Assembly (NCBI RefSeq): GCF_009604385.1
Contig: NZ_WEGJ01000019.1
Coordinates: 58,911 to 122,910, forward strand
Direction of reading: 5' to 3'
Origin: Streptomyces smaragdinus
GTDB taxonomy: Bacteria > Actinomycetota > Actinomycetes > Streptomycetales > Streptomycetaceae
Length of the DNA: 64,000 bases
Positions 16,626-24,289 of the stretch are shown here, piece after piece (the first letter of the stretch is position 1; each line of letters opens with the position of its first letter). A model generated the notes under the pieces. It searched no databases. It was not told the DNA's origin and saw only the letters and a list, made by a program, of their open reading frames with translations. Both the position numbers and the translations under genes were made by a program.

Positions 16626-17843
16626 CTATTCGTCCTCAGATCCGAAAAAGGGTAGCGTGGGCTCTTCGGATATCCGTGCGAAATCCACCCCTTCAAGTGG
16701 GATGAGTTCAACTTCAGTCGGTTCGTAAAGCCAATAATAGCGACCCTCAATTTCCTGTCGTCCACTGACCTTCAATGCAAGGTTGTCTCTATGCGCATCC
16801 ACTGCCAAGTCGTAATCCTCAACTTTCAGTCGAACACGCATCTTCTTGGCAGGGGTTCCGCTCATCACATCTAGGCGGACCACGCCAGGAGACCCTGCTG
16901 TTGGCCTGTTCAGCAGCGTAACGGTGCCGATCACTGTAACGTTCTGCGGTCGCGCGGTCGCGGCCAGCATGTTTCCCGCCTTCTCCAAGATTGGATAGTC
17001 GGCTGGCGTAAATGCCAGCGTGTGGCGATCGACAGAAGGAGGGGCGAAAAGGTCCGCTGCTAAATGCATTTCCACGGACACTTCTGCCCCGTCCGAGTTC
17101 CGGACCAGATCCCTAACTGCTTGTGTAATTTCATAGCAGAGGCCGCCGCGTACGTTTTCAATGAAGCCATGCGAAGAGCCGGTCGAGGTGAAATGGTCGA
17201 CGGCTTCGCGCGTGGTTTGCAGTACTTCCATCAAACCCTTGGTGATCTCACGGCCGCTGTGACTTCCCAGAAGGGGAACTGTGCTGCCAGCAGGAATCAT
17301 TTTTTCGGTGAATACTTCATCAGGTGGCACGTAGGCGGTGACCACGTAGCTACCGACATCCGTTTGGCCCATTAATACTGAATCGAGAAATGATCGGGCG
17401 ATGTAAGAATTGGCGTTCCCGTAGTACGGTAGTCGGGATTTTCGCGATTTGGCTGCAACGATCATCGATCTACGAGCGGCCGAGTAGAGATCCTCGCCCG
17501 ACGGCCAGGGGATAGTTCCACTAATCGTGTGCGCCTCCTTGTGGAAGCGAACCTCATCGCCGAGGGGGGAGGAGGTAACTGCTCGGCCTAGAATTCTCTT
17601 AACCGAGGCGTCGCCCACATCCCAGATTTGCGAGATAGCCTGGACAAAGAGCTCACGGTAGTCGGCCATGCTCTGATTTTCGGGAAGCAGAACTCCGCGA
17701 CCGTGATGTGAGTCCCTCGGCCGCCACCGACTGTAAAGGGTTTCTTGGCCGCCGAATTTTTCCCAACCGCTGCGTTCTAAAATTCGGGCGACTTCGCTAT
17801 CGGTGAGCGAGGAGGCGATTCGGGAGAAATCAACATCGCTCAT
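16626..17843 (-). CDS. Unknown 405-residue protein, second gene of the DUF4365 operon
   Basis: A soluble protein with no membrane helix or signal peptide, start MSDVDFSRIASSLTDSEVAR overlapping the upstream stop as ATGA. Features visible: an N-terminal HTH-like segment (SLTDSEVARILERSGWEKFG), an aromatic/charged strand (ETLYSRWRPRD), GVLLPENQSMADYRELFVQA, a basic patch (AAKSRKSRLPYYGNANSYIA), and a strand-rich C-terminal half (KKMRVRLKVEDYDLAVDAHR) ending in an acidic tail. I recognise no family. Codons ending in A or T are far commoner than in neighbouring genes, a sign of transfer. Tight coupling to a nuclease-like DUF4365 gene suggests that the two products act together, perhaps as a defence system; this is inference. 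Confidence 0.75.
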   Translation of the reverse strand: MSDVDFSRIASSLTDSEVARILERSGWEKFGGQETLYSRWRPRDSHHGRGVLLPENQSMADYRELFVQAISQIWDVGDASVKRILGRAVTSSPLGDEVRFHKEAHTISGTIPWPSGEDLYSAARRSMIVAAKSRKSRLPYYGNANSYIARSFLDSVLMGQTDVGSYVVTAYVPPDEVFTEKMIPAGSTVPLLGSHSGREITKGLMEVLQTTREAVDHFTSTGSSHGFIENVRGGLCYEITQAVRDLVRNSDGAEVSVEMHLAADLFAPPSVDRHTLAFTPADYPILEKAGNMLAATARPQNVTVIGTVTLLNRPTAGSPGVVRLDVMSGTPAKKMRVRLKVEDYDLAVDAHRDNLALKVSGRQEIEGRYYWLYEPTEVELIPLEGVDFARISEEPTLPFFGSEDE

Positions 17844-18388
17844 GGGGTGCCGCCTTGCCCTATCCTCTGCATTATCCCGCAAAGGGCGATATCGTCAAAA
17901 ATGCGATCGGTGGGAACCGGGACCGATGTTTCCTCAATCCCGGTGGGGGTCAATCCGTATACGGCTCTCCAATAGGCACAATGACGCAGTGCAAAATAGT
18001 CATGAGTTGCCTCGACCCATTTCGCTACATCTTCAGGGACGATCATCGCTACTAGGATCCGATGTACCATGACTGGAGTGTGCGCGAGTTGCTCAAGTCG
18101 TTTGTTTTTGAGCTTTACCGAGACCGCTCCTCGCAGCGGGTTCGGTGCAGAAGTCCAGGTGCTCTTCAGTTGAACTTTCAAATTAATTTGACAGTCGACG
18201 GTATGATTTTTCGACGAATGCGTCAACTCCCAGTCGATCCCATCGTCCGGGTTGGGCTTTGCCATAGTGCACCCGGCTGCTGCTGCAACGGCTTGGAGAT
18301 AGCTGTCCTGTAGCATCTCCATACGATCTCTCTTGCGCAGGGTTCCTCGCAGAGGCTTCCCATGCGTGCCCGTTGCTATGACGGCCAT
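17840..18388 (-). CDS. DUF4365 domain protein, PD-(D/E)xK nuclease-like
   Basis: A protein of about 182 residues. The central pattern NPDDGIDWEL ... CQINLKVQLKSTW gives a D...QxK arrangement like the PD-(D/E)xK nuclease core, and the C-terminal part (VHRILVAMIVPEDVAKWVEA, LRHCAYW, FDDIALCGIMQRIGQGG) matches what I know of DUF4365. The start is uncertain: 18388 is preferred because a G-rich stretch precedes it; 18442 (200 residues) and 18322 are alternatives. DUF4365 proteins are often found in defence-rich loci. The gene has a low-GC codon pattern and is the first of a two-gene operon with an ATGA overlap. Confidence 0.75.
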   Translation of the reverse strand: MAVIATGTHGKPLRGTLRKRDRMEMLQDSYLQAVAAAAGCTMAKPNPDDGIDWELTHSSKNHTVDCQINLKVQLKSTWTSAPNPLRGAVSVKLKNKRLEQLAHTPVMVHRILVAMIVPEDVAKWVEATHDYFALRHCAYWRAVYGLTPTGIEETSVPVPTDRIFDDIALCGIMQRIGQGGTP

Positions 18389-18706
18389 ACCCAGCTGCCC
18401 CCCAAGCTCAGTTTGGATCTCCCACCATAGAGACACGTGCAAACGCTGGGTAGGTCTATGCGTCTGTTTCTGTGATGCCCCTGCTTCGGCTGCGCTTGCG
18501 AACGGACTCTCGGTGCGCCTGGTTCAGGTGGTCTCAGTCAGCCATCCTCGAAGGACGTGCTCCAGGCGGTGTCGTGCATGGCTTGCAGGCTGGATGCACA
18601 TCGCCCCCTGTTGTGAGTACCTTCGAGGGCAGAGGCCACGGCGCGGAGCATCGGTAGTCGGCTGGTCTGCCTGTACGTGGCTCCCCGTCCCTGCGGAGGC
18701 TCGCTG

Positions 18707-19936
18707 ATGTTGGAAGAGGCTGAAGAGATTGGTCGTCGGGCGCGTCGGGCTCGGCTGCGGTTGGGGATGACTCAGGCTGATCTTGCTGCTGCGTTGGGGA
18801 AGACGCAGGGGTGGGTGTCCAAGATGGAGCGGGGGCACATCGAGCTGGATCGGGTGGGGTTGTTGAACCTGCTTGCGTCCGAGCTGCATGTGCATCCGAA
18901 TGATCTGATCGGGCGGCCCTACAACAGTTCGCCGGCTGAGAATCAGTGGCAGGTGGCGGCTGGGGCGATCATGCGGGAGCTGCGGCGGTACGACCTGGCG
19001 CCGGTTTTCGACGGGGCGCCGCGGGCTGCTCGGTTGCTGTGGGCGGAGATGACGCGGTTGCATCGGCTGCGGGATGCGGCTGCCAATGTGGCGATCATCG
19101 AGGTGTTGCCGGATCTGTTCCGGGAGGCGCGGGCTCTCGCGGAGGTGTCCAGTGGGCACGAGCGGGAGGAGGCGTACGCGATCTACGCCGTGTGCTGCAA
19201 GTTCGCACACACTGCCGCGCACGCGCTCGGGCACCCGGAGTTGATCGCCATGGCCTGCGAACGGTCCGCATGGGCAGCAAGGCTGTCCGGGGATTCAGTG
19301 ATGCCGGCGGTGACGGATTGGATGCGCGTGTGGGACATGTGGGCGACGGCCGCTTGGGGCGACGCTCTCGCGCTCTCGGACAAAGCCCTCGGGAGTATCC
19401 AGCCGGGGTATGACCGCGGCCAACCGCTCGCTGTCCGCGCCTGGGGCTCCCTCCAGCTCCGCGCGGCTGTGTCAGCGGCTCGCGCCGGACGCCGATCCGA
19501 GGCTCAGGACCGTATCGATCATGCCCGTGCCGCTGCCGAGCGGATGACGGAGTACAGCGGGCCTCCGGTCTACGACCGGCACAGTCTGACCTTCTCAAAG
19601 GGCAACGTGCACATTCACGCGATCAGCGTCGCCCTGGAGATGCACGAGCAGGGCACAGCGCTGGCCATCAACCGACGCACGACGCCGGATCTCCTTTCCA
19701 CGCTGCCCAACTCACGGCGCGGGCACCATCACATGGATCTCGCGCGTGCGTGGCTGTGGGACGGGAACCGGGACAAGGCGCTCAGGGAGTTGGAGACCGC
19801 CGAGCGGATCGCGCCGCAGCTCGTGCGGAACCATCCCATCGCGCGGTCGACCCTGCGGAGCATCGTGTACGCGGAGCGGGCGGCGACGCGGGAGAAGCTG
19901 CGGCGGATGTCGGACCGCTTTCACTTGGACGGATAA
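18707..19936 (+). CDS. XRE-family regulator with TPR-like C-terminal domain
   Basis: A 409-residue regulator. The helix-turn-helix covers about residues 8-60 (RLRLGMTQADLAAALGKTQG then WVSKMERGHIELD). The remainder is a chain of helix pairs of the TPR type. GGAGG eight bases before ATG fixes the start; a reading ten codons longer lacks such a site. It is divergent from the DUF4365 operon, with a 318-base spacer in between that has no gene, so it could regulate either that operon or the sugar genes that follow. Such proteins are common on Streptomyces elements. Confidence 0.85.
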   Translation: MLEEAEEIGRRARRARLRLGMTQADLAAALGKTQGWVSKMERGHIELDRVGLLNLLASELHVHPNDLIGRPYNSSPAENQWQVAAGAIMRELRRYDLAPVFDGAPRAARLLWAEMTRLHRLRDAAANVAIIEVLPDLFREARALAEVSSGHEREEAYAIYAVCCKFAHTAAHALGHPELIAMACERSAWAARLSGDSVMPAVTDWMRVWDMWATAAWGDALALSDKALGSIQPGYDRGQPLAVRAWGSLQLRAAVSAARAGRRSEAQDRIDHARAAAERMTEYSGPPVYDRHSLTFSKGNVHIHAISVALEMHEQGTALAINRRTTPDLLSTLPNSRRGHHHMDLARAWLWDGNRDKALRELETAERIAPQLVRNHPIARSTLRSIVYAERAATREKLRRMSDRFHLDG

Positions 19937-19991
19937 GGGTCGTATTCCCGGCATTCATATTGGGTCTGTGATCGCTTCGTAACGTCAAGTC

Positions 19992-20429
19992 ATGACCGAC
20001 GGACTCACGGAGCAACAGCAGTCAGCCGGTGCCGGGTTACTTGTCGGCGCCCCGTTCCATCCCCGTCTCGGCGATCTCGTGGCCGATCTTGCCCACCAGG
20101 GTCGGATCGGGGTCGTGATCGCCCTTCCCGGCGACACGTCGGCGTCGTACCAGCTCCGGCCGCCGGGTGGGGGTGACGACTGGCGGGCCCGAGCCGATGG
20201 CGCCACGCTGCGGCTGGTGCCTCCGCGCGTCAGTCACGTCGTGCCCATGCGGCGGGATGCCGAGTACGACCCTCGTGCGGATCAGGCCGCCTTGTCGGCC
20301 GTGGTGCACTTCGAGGACGGCAGCAGCAGCGAGACCGTGGTGATCCTCACCGCCGTCCAACTCGAGCACTGGTACGCGCAGATCGGTCGGCTCCTTGCGT
20401 CACGGGACGCCGTAAGGCAGCGACGATGA
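19992..20429 (+). CDS. Hypothetical protein downstream of the XRE regulator
   Basis: A 145-residue soluble protein: VADLAHQGRIGVVIALPGDT, then YQLRPPGGGDDWRA and a C-terminal region with HFEDGSSSETVVILTAVQLE. It contains neither a membrane helix nor a recognisable motif. The strand-rich middle could be a small beta-barrel. It begins 55 bases after the XRE regulator and probably shares its transcript; I recall the same neighbour next to similar regulators but cannot name a family. The 290 bases after it up to the epimerase gene contain no supportable gene. Confidence 0.6.
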   Translation: MTDGLTEQQQSAGAGLLVGAPFHPRLGDLVADLAHQGRIGVVIALPGDTSASYQLRPPGGGDDWRARADGATLRLVPPRVSHVVPMRRDAEYDPRADQAALSAVVHFEDGSSSETVVILTAVQLEHWYAQIGRLLASRDAVRQRR

Positions 20430-20722
20430 GCACGCTGACGCGGTCGACCCGCATACTCGGCGGCATCCGGCTGCCAGTCCTCCTGCGCTGCGAGATGGCC
20501 GCTTCTGATCTCTGCGGCGTTGTTCGCCCCACACCCCGTCGGGACGGGGCACCACCTGGTCCGCTGAGCGATCGCCCCCGACCGCCCGCTCCCGCGCCTC
20601 CCCGCCCAGCGGGGGCGGGCTGCCCATGCGGCACGACTCGCGGCGAGCCGCGCCCACTCACCGGACGCCGGAGTACGAGGGCTGTGAAACCCGGCCGACG
20701 CTACAACCCCTTGGAGACAACG

Positions 20723-21820
20723 ATGAAGACCGGCCGTCGTCACTGGGCCACTGACCTCAAAGGCTCCACCGTCCTCGTCACCGGCGGAGGCGGCCTGATC
20801 GGGAGCCGGATCGCGACCCTGTTACGGGAGCTGGGTGCCAGACCCCTCTCCCTGTGCAGGCGGGACGCGTACCCGGCGTTCGTCTACCGCGAGCTGTTCG
20901 GCGTCGACGAAAACGATCCGGACGTCCTGACCGGTGACATCAGCGACGCCCGCCTGGTCCGCCACGCGGTCGAGCAGAGCGACTACGTCATCCACGCCGC
21001 CGCCCTGGCCGACGTCGCCGCCTGCACCCGCGAGCCGAGCGCCGCCATCGCCGGCAACATCATGGGCACGCAGACGCTCCTGGACGCGGTAGCCGCCTCC
21101 GACCGCATCCGCCGGTTCTGCTTCGTCTCCTCCGCCAGCGTGTACGGCAACGGACTCCGCGGCGAGCCCGCATGCGCGGAGACCCGCACGATGCGGCAGC
21201 TTCTGGAGTCGGTGTACGGACGCATGCCGGCGGTGTTCTCCGAGTACGACCGGCTGCATCCGCTGTCCGTCTACGCCAACAGCAAGCTGTGGGGCGAGTT
21301 CGAGACTGCCCTGTCGCTGCGCCCGGTCGGGGCGTCGTTCGTGATCCTGCGGTACTTCTCCGTCTACGGAGAGCCGCAGATCGTCAAGCAGGGATCGCAC
21401 TCCTGGGTGGTCGCCTGGTTCGCCGCCCGCGCCGCAATCGGCCTGCCCCTGCACCTCAACGGCGGCGGACATCAAGTCCGCGATCTCGTGCACGTGGACG
21501 ACATCGCCGAAGGCACCATCCGCGCCCTGATCGCGCCCCGGGCGCACGGCGAGACGATCAACATCGGCACCGGGAAGCCGACCATGATCCGTACGGTGGC
21601 CGAGCTGACCGCCGAACACTTCCCCGACGTGAAGACCCTGCAGACACCCATGCCACCCGGCGATCCGGAGGGCGGATACGCGGCGACGGGGCACATGCTC
21701 ACCACCTTGAACTGGGTCCCCCAGGTGTCCGTCGCCGACGGTGTGGCCCGCTACGCGGCCTGGCTGAAGCAGACCCCGCAGGCGGTACCCGCTTGGCTCA
21801 GACAGCCCACCGCCGCCTAG
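20723..21820 (+). CDS. NAD(P)-dependent sugar epimerase/dehydratase, extended SDR family
   Basis: A 365-residue extended short-chain dehydrogenase. The dinucleotide-binding motif is TGGGGLIGS at about residues 20-28, the catalytic Ser is in FVSSASVYGNG, and the Tyr-Lys pair is YANSK. GGAG eight bases before ATG sets the start; the frame remains open for almost 100 codons upstream but without ribosome-site support. The likely substrate is a nucleotide-activated sugar. It is convergent with and overlaps by four bases a glycosyltransferase gene, suggesting a role in building a surface glycan or decorating a small molecule. Confidence 0.88.
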   Translation: MKTGRRHWATDLKGSTVLVTGGGGLIGSRIATLLRELGARPLSLCRRDAYPAFVYRELFGVDENDPDVLTGDISDARLVRHAVEQSDYVIHAAALADVAACTREPSAAIAGNIMGTQTLLDAVAASDRIRRFCFVSSASVYGNGLRGEPACAETRTMRQLLESVYGRMPAVFSEYDRLHPLSVYANSKLWGEFETALSLRPVGASFVILRYFSVYGEPQIVKQGSHSWVVAWFAARAAIGLPLHLNGGGHQVRDLVHVDDIAEGTIRALIAPRAHGETINIGTGKPTMIRTVAELTAEHFPDVKTLQTPMPPGDPEGGYAATGHMLTTLNWVPQVSVADGVARYAAWLKQTPQAVPAWLRQPTAA

Positions 21821-22689
21821 ATCACCGGTGGCCGGCCCAGCTTCGTCATCCGCCACATCGTGCGCCAGCGCATTGGCCGCCGGCCGCATGGGGTGCGCAC
21901 GCCCTCCACAAAGCCGCCGAGCCAGGCCCTCAGCCCCGGCAGGGAGCGGGTTCGTACGAGCGTCAGTAGCAGCCACGTACCGAGATAGACCGGAACGAGT
22001 GGGAGCGGGAGATGACGGCGGGCGAGCCAGACGCGGTTGCGGGCGGTCATCCGGTAGTACACCGCATGCCGGGCGGGAGAGGTCTTGGGGTGCTGGAGGA
22101 GCAACTCCGGGGCGTAGACGATCCGCCAGCCGGCGTCGAGGGCGCGCCAGGCGAGGTCGGTTTCCTCATGGGTGAAGAAGAAGGCGTCGGGCCATCCACC
22201 GATCTCGTCCAGCATGCGCATGGACAGCGTGTGGCCACCGCCGAGGAACGTCGTCACCTCGCCGCCCTGCATTGGGTCTCCCGCCCTCAGCCGAGGTACG
22301 TGCCGGCGCTGGGTCTGGCCCGTCTCGTCGGCGATCCGGAAGCTCAGGATGCCCAACTGGTCATCGGCGGCGTGCAGTTCAGTGATGCGGGAGAAGACCT
22401 CGTTGTCGACCAGCAGCCCGTCGTCGTCCAGATCCACGACGACATCGACGTCCCCCAGCTCACGCAGCGTCTCCACGGCCACGTTCCGGCCGCCCGAGAC
22501 CCCCAGATTCTCGGACAGCTCCACCGAGGTGACCCCCGGACCCAGGTCCGGCAGGCGGCACCCGTTCCCCACCACGACCACCCGCGCGGCCGGCACGCTC
22601 TGCTTCTCCACCGACTCCAGCAGCGCACCGAGTTCGGCCGGGCGGGTGCCCATGGTCAGGATCGCCACCCCCAGGCACGGCACAGACAC
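21817..22689 (-). CDS. Family 2 glycosyltransferase
   Basis: A 290-residue GT-A enzyme of family 2. The N-terminal strand is VAILTMGTRPAELGALLESV, the donor-binding Asp cluster is VVDLDDDGLL, and the acceptor-side motif is FFTHEETDLAWRALDAGWRI. An amphipathic or short membrane segment follows near the C-terminus (PLVPVYLGTWLLLTLVRTRS). GTG with GGGAGGG a few bases upstream is chosen as start; the open frame continues much farther without support. It faces the epimerase gene tail to tail and is divergent from a hexapeptide-repeat protein, so these three form a sugar-modification set. Confidence 0.85.
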   Translation of the reverse strand: MSVPCLGVAILTMGTRPAELGALLESVEKQSVPAARVVVVGNGCRLPDLGPGVTSVELSENLGVSGGRNVAVETLRELGDVDVVVDLDDDGLLVDNEVFSRITELHAADDQLGILSFRIADETGQTQRRHVPRLRAGDPMQGGEVTTFLGGGHTLSMRMLDEIGGWPDAFFFTHEETDLAWRALDAGWRIVYAPELLLQHPKTSPARHAVYYRMTARNRVWLARRHLPLPLVPVYLGTWLLLTLVRTRSLPGLRAWLGGFVEGVRTPCGRRPMRWRTMWRMTKLGRPPVI

Positions 22690-22785
22690 GGGCAAGCCCT
22701 CCCACTCAAGCAGCACTGCCCGCGATGCTATCCGTTCACCGCGCTGCCCCATCCCCTCCAGCCCGAGTTCATCAGGAGCGGCACC

Positions 22786-23517
22786 ATGCCCACTCTTCCC
22801 CTGTCGGACTACATCTCCGGCCCGCGCTCCGGCGCCCTGGCCTTTACCCCGTACGGCCGGATCACCGACCTCGACCTCGCGGCCTTCCTCGCCGGCTGGG
22901 ACGGCATCCACGCCACAACCCTCCGGCAGATCCCGTGCCGTATCGACCCGACCGCCCAGGTCCACCCGAATGCGATCATCGGCGACGACGTCATCATCGG
23001 ACCGCGCGTCCGCGTCCACGAATACTCCACCGTCCGCAGCGGCACGGTGCTGTGCGCGGATGTGTCCGTCGGCTTCAACTGCGAGGTCACCAAAGCTTTC
23101 ATCGGCGAGGGAACCGTCCTGGGCCACCGCATCTCCCTCGGCCGCGCCATCGTCGGGAGCAATGCCCACCTCTCCGCCAACGTCACAGCAGCCGCCATCA
23201 GCATGTGGAGCCCCGACATGCGCCGCCCGGATCGCGAAATCATCATCCGCGTCCCCAACGGCATCTACCGCTGCGGCACCCCCAAGTTCTCCGCCCTCAT
23301 CGGCGACCGCGTCCAGACCGGCTGCCCCGTCTACCTCGGCCCCGGCGCCGCCATCGGCCGGGACTGCCGCCTCACCGGTGGCGTCACCCTCGCGGGTCGC
23401 GCCATCCCGGCCGACCACACCGTCTCCGCACCCCAAGCCGGGGAAGTCAGCGTCCGGAAGCGACGCAGGCGGCCGGGTGCTCTCCGGGTGGCCAGTCGTC
23501 CGAGCGGGCGCAGCTGA
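22786..23517 (+). CDS. Left-handed beta-helix (hexapeptide-repeat) protein
   Basis: A 243-residue protein built around hexapeptide repeats from about residue 55: AQVHPNAIIGDDVIIGPRVR, AFIGEGTVLGHRISLGRAIV, then KFSALIGDRVQTGCPVYLGP. Such folds form acetyltransferases or the C-terminal domains of sugar-1-phosphate nucleotidyltransferases; no N-terminal nucleotidyltransferase domain is present here. AGGAG eight bases before ATG supports the start. It is divergent from the GT2 gene and lies next to att copy C. It most likely acylates a sugar or shapes a sugar-nucleotide enzyme complex. Confidence 0.8.
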   Translation: MPTLPLSDYISGPRSGALAFTPYGRITDLDLAAFLAGWDGIHATTLRQIPCRIDPTAQVHPNAIIGDDVIIGPRVRVHEYSTVRSGTVLCADVSVGFNCEVTKAFIGEGTVLGHRISLGRAIVGSNAHLSANVTAAAISMWSPDMRRPDREIIIRVPNGIYRCGTPKFSALIGDRVQTGCPVYLGPGAAIGRDCRLTGGVTLAGRAIPADHTVSAPQAGEVSVRKRRRRPGALRVASRPSGRS

Positions 23518-23688
23518 TCTATCAGCACTCCACGAAGGAGCACCAGCACAGGCTCGCCGCGAGCATTGATCTCGACGTAGTCGGCAGCAGGCGGCTGGTG
23601 GGGCGGCGAAGGGCGGGGCGAAGGTCGTGCCACTCGCGCCTCGCCCGCCCGTGCCCCGGGCCATGCGGAGGTGAGGGGTTGGCGCTTA

Positions 23689-23706
23689 TGGCACGCGAAT
23701 GGCACG
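23689..23706. repeat. Paired TGGCACG repeats near att copy C
   Basis: TGGCACG at 23689 and 23700, eleven bases apart, about 60 bases from the core, on the opposite side from the pairs at copies A and B, as expected for the two arms of an integrated element. Confidence 0.45.
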
Positions 23707-23735
23707 GAGGTCATAAGTGGTCTAGACAACAAGAG

Positions 23736-23760
23736 AGGCCCAGGTCGCTGACCTGGGCCT
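23736..23760 (-). terminator. Terminator of tRNA-Gly
   Basis: Perfect 11-base arms AGGCCCAGGTC and GACCTGGGCCT around a three-base loop, ten bases past the tRNA 3' end. Confidence 0.75.
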
Positions 23761-23768
23761 TCATCAAA

Positions 23769-23810
23769 GAGCGGGTGACGAGAATCGAACTCGCGCTCTG
23801 AGCTTGGGAA
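23769..23810. repeat. att copy C, inside the intact tRNA-Gly gene
   Basis: The third copy of the 42-base core. Here it forms the 3' half of the complete tRNA and one base beyond. Confidence 0.85.
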
Positions 23811-23840
23811 GCTCATGTTCTACCATTAAACTACACCCGC
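23770..23840 (-). tRNA. tRNA-Gly(CCC)
   Basis: Read on the minus strand, GCGGGTG pairs with CACCCGC in the acceptor stem; the anticodon stem TGAGC/GCTCA encloses the loop TTCCCAA, giving anticodon CCC; the T arm contains GTTCGATTC. The CCA end is not encoded. The gene serves as integration site for the neighbouring island, and its 3' half is supplied by the latest element. Confidence 0.93.
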
Positions 23841-24084
23841 GTGAGAGAGCCGCTGCCCTCTCCGTGTCCACACACTGTACCCCATGCTGCCTGTGAGACC
23901 GAGGTCTCATTACCCGCGCGTGGGGTTTTCGCGTTTCCGGGGCCCGGGGCGCCGGTCTCGGGATGGCCCTGCGGAGGGCCGGAGTTGGGGCGTAGGGTGT
24001 GCGATGCGGTGGGACCGGGGGGTCTGGATCATCCCGTAATGTGGCTTATGTCGGAAGCCTCGTTCGGGAAGGAACCGCCGCTTC

Positions 24085-24249
24085 ATGGAGTCGACTGTCG
24101 TCCGCTGTGCCGAGGGTCATGTTTTCAGCACCAGCGCGCTGCCCATGCAGCGCCTCGGTCCCGAGCGGATCGGGCCCGGGCGGCTCGTGCGATGTCCCCG
24201 GTGCGGGCGGTTGCGGCAGGTCGTGCCCGTGGTCCGGCGCGAGGGGTAG
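24085..24249 (+). CDS. Small zinc-ribbon-like protein, 54 residues
   Basis: Reads MESTVVRCAEGHVFSTSALP, then MQRLGPERIGPGRLVRCPRC, ending GRLRQVVPVVRREG. A Cys-x3-His pair near the start and a Cys-x2-Cys pair near residue 38 suggest a single zinc ribbon. I recall near-identical small proteins throughout Streptomyces, without known function. AAGGAA lies upstream, slightly far from the ATG. The gene lies alone between the tRNA and dcd. Confidence 0.72.
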   Translation: MESTVVRCAEGHVFSTSALPMQRLGPERIGPGRLVRCPRCGRLRQVVPVVRREG

Positions 24250-24289
24250 GTAGGCGGCGAGGGGGCACGGGCCGCGTATCCTCGTGCCC

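Larger units (their letters stand above)
13759..23810. mobile_element. tRNA-Gly integration island with two decayed segments
   Basis: The bases between three copies of the tRNA-Gly 3' half (13759, 15034 and 23769) behave as tandemly accreted integrated elements. Segment one (13.8-15.0 kb) holds a three-gene DUF6247/RelE-like operon. Segment two (15.1-23.8 kb) holds a membrane protein, a low-GC two-gene operon, an XRE regulator and sugar-modification genes. Each copy keeps a terminator and a pair of TGGCACG-type repeats. No integrase, excisionase, replication or FtsK-like transfer gene is visible, so both appear immobilised or dependent on an enzyme encoded elsewhere. Confidence 0.65.

Noticed and set aside
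20430..20722. Upstream continuation of the epimerase frame, start MSTLTRSTRILGG
   Set aside because: Pro/Arg-rich with no domain; the GGAG before the ATG at 20723 and the usual family N-terminus place the start there.
21817..23664. Glycosyltransferase extended to 615 residues
   Set aside because: The upstream half is antisense to the hexapeptide-repeat gene and has no domain; GTG at 22689 has a ribosome site.
23716..23731. AGTGGTCTAGACAACA, close to the DasR dre consensus
   Set aside because: It matches well but lies downstream of the tRNA terminator, beside no promoter of a sugar gene, and the same stretch in the other att copies has diverged; probably chance.
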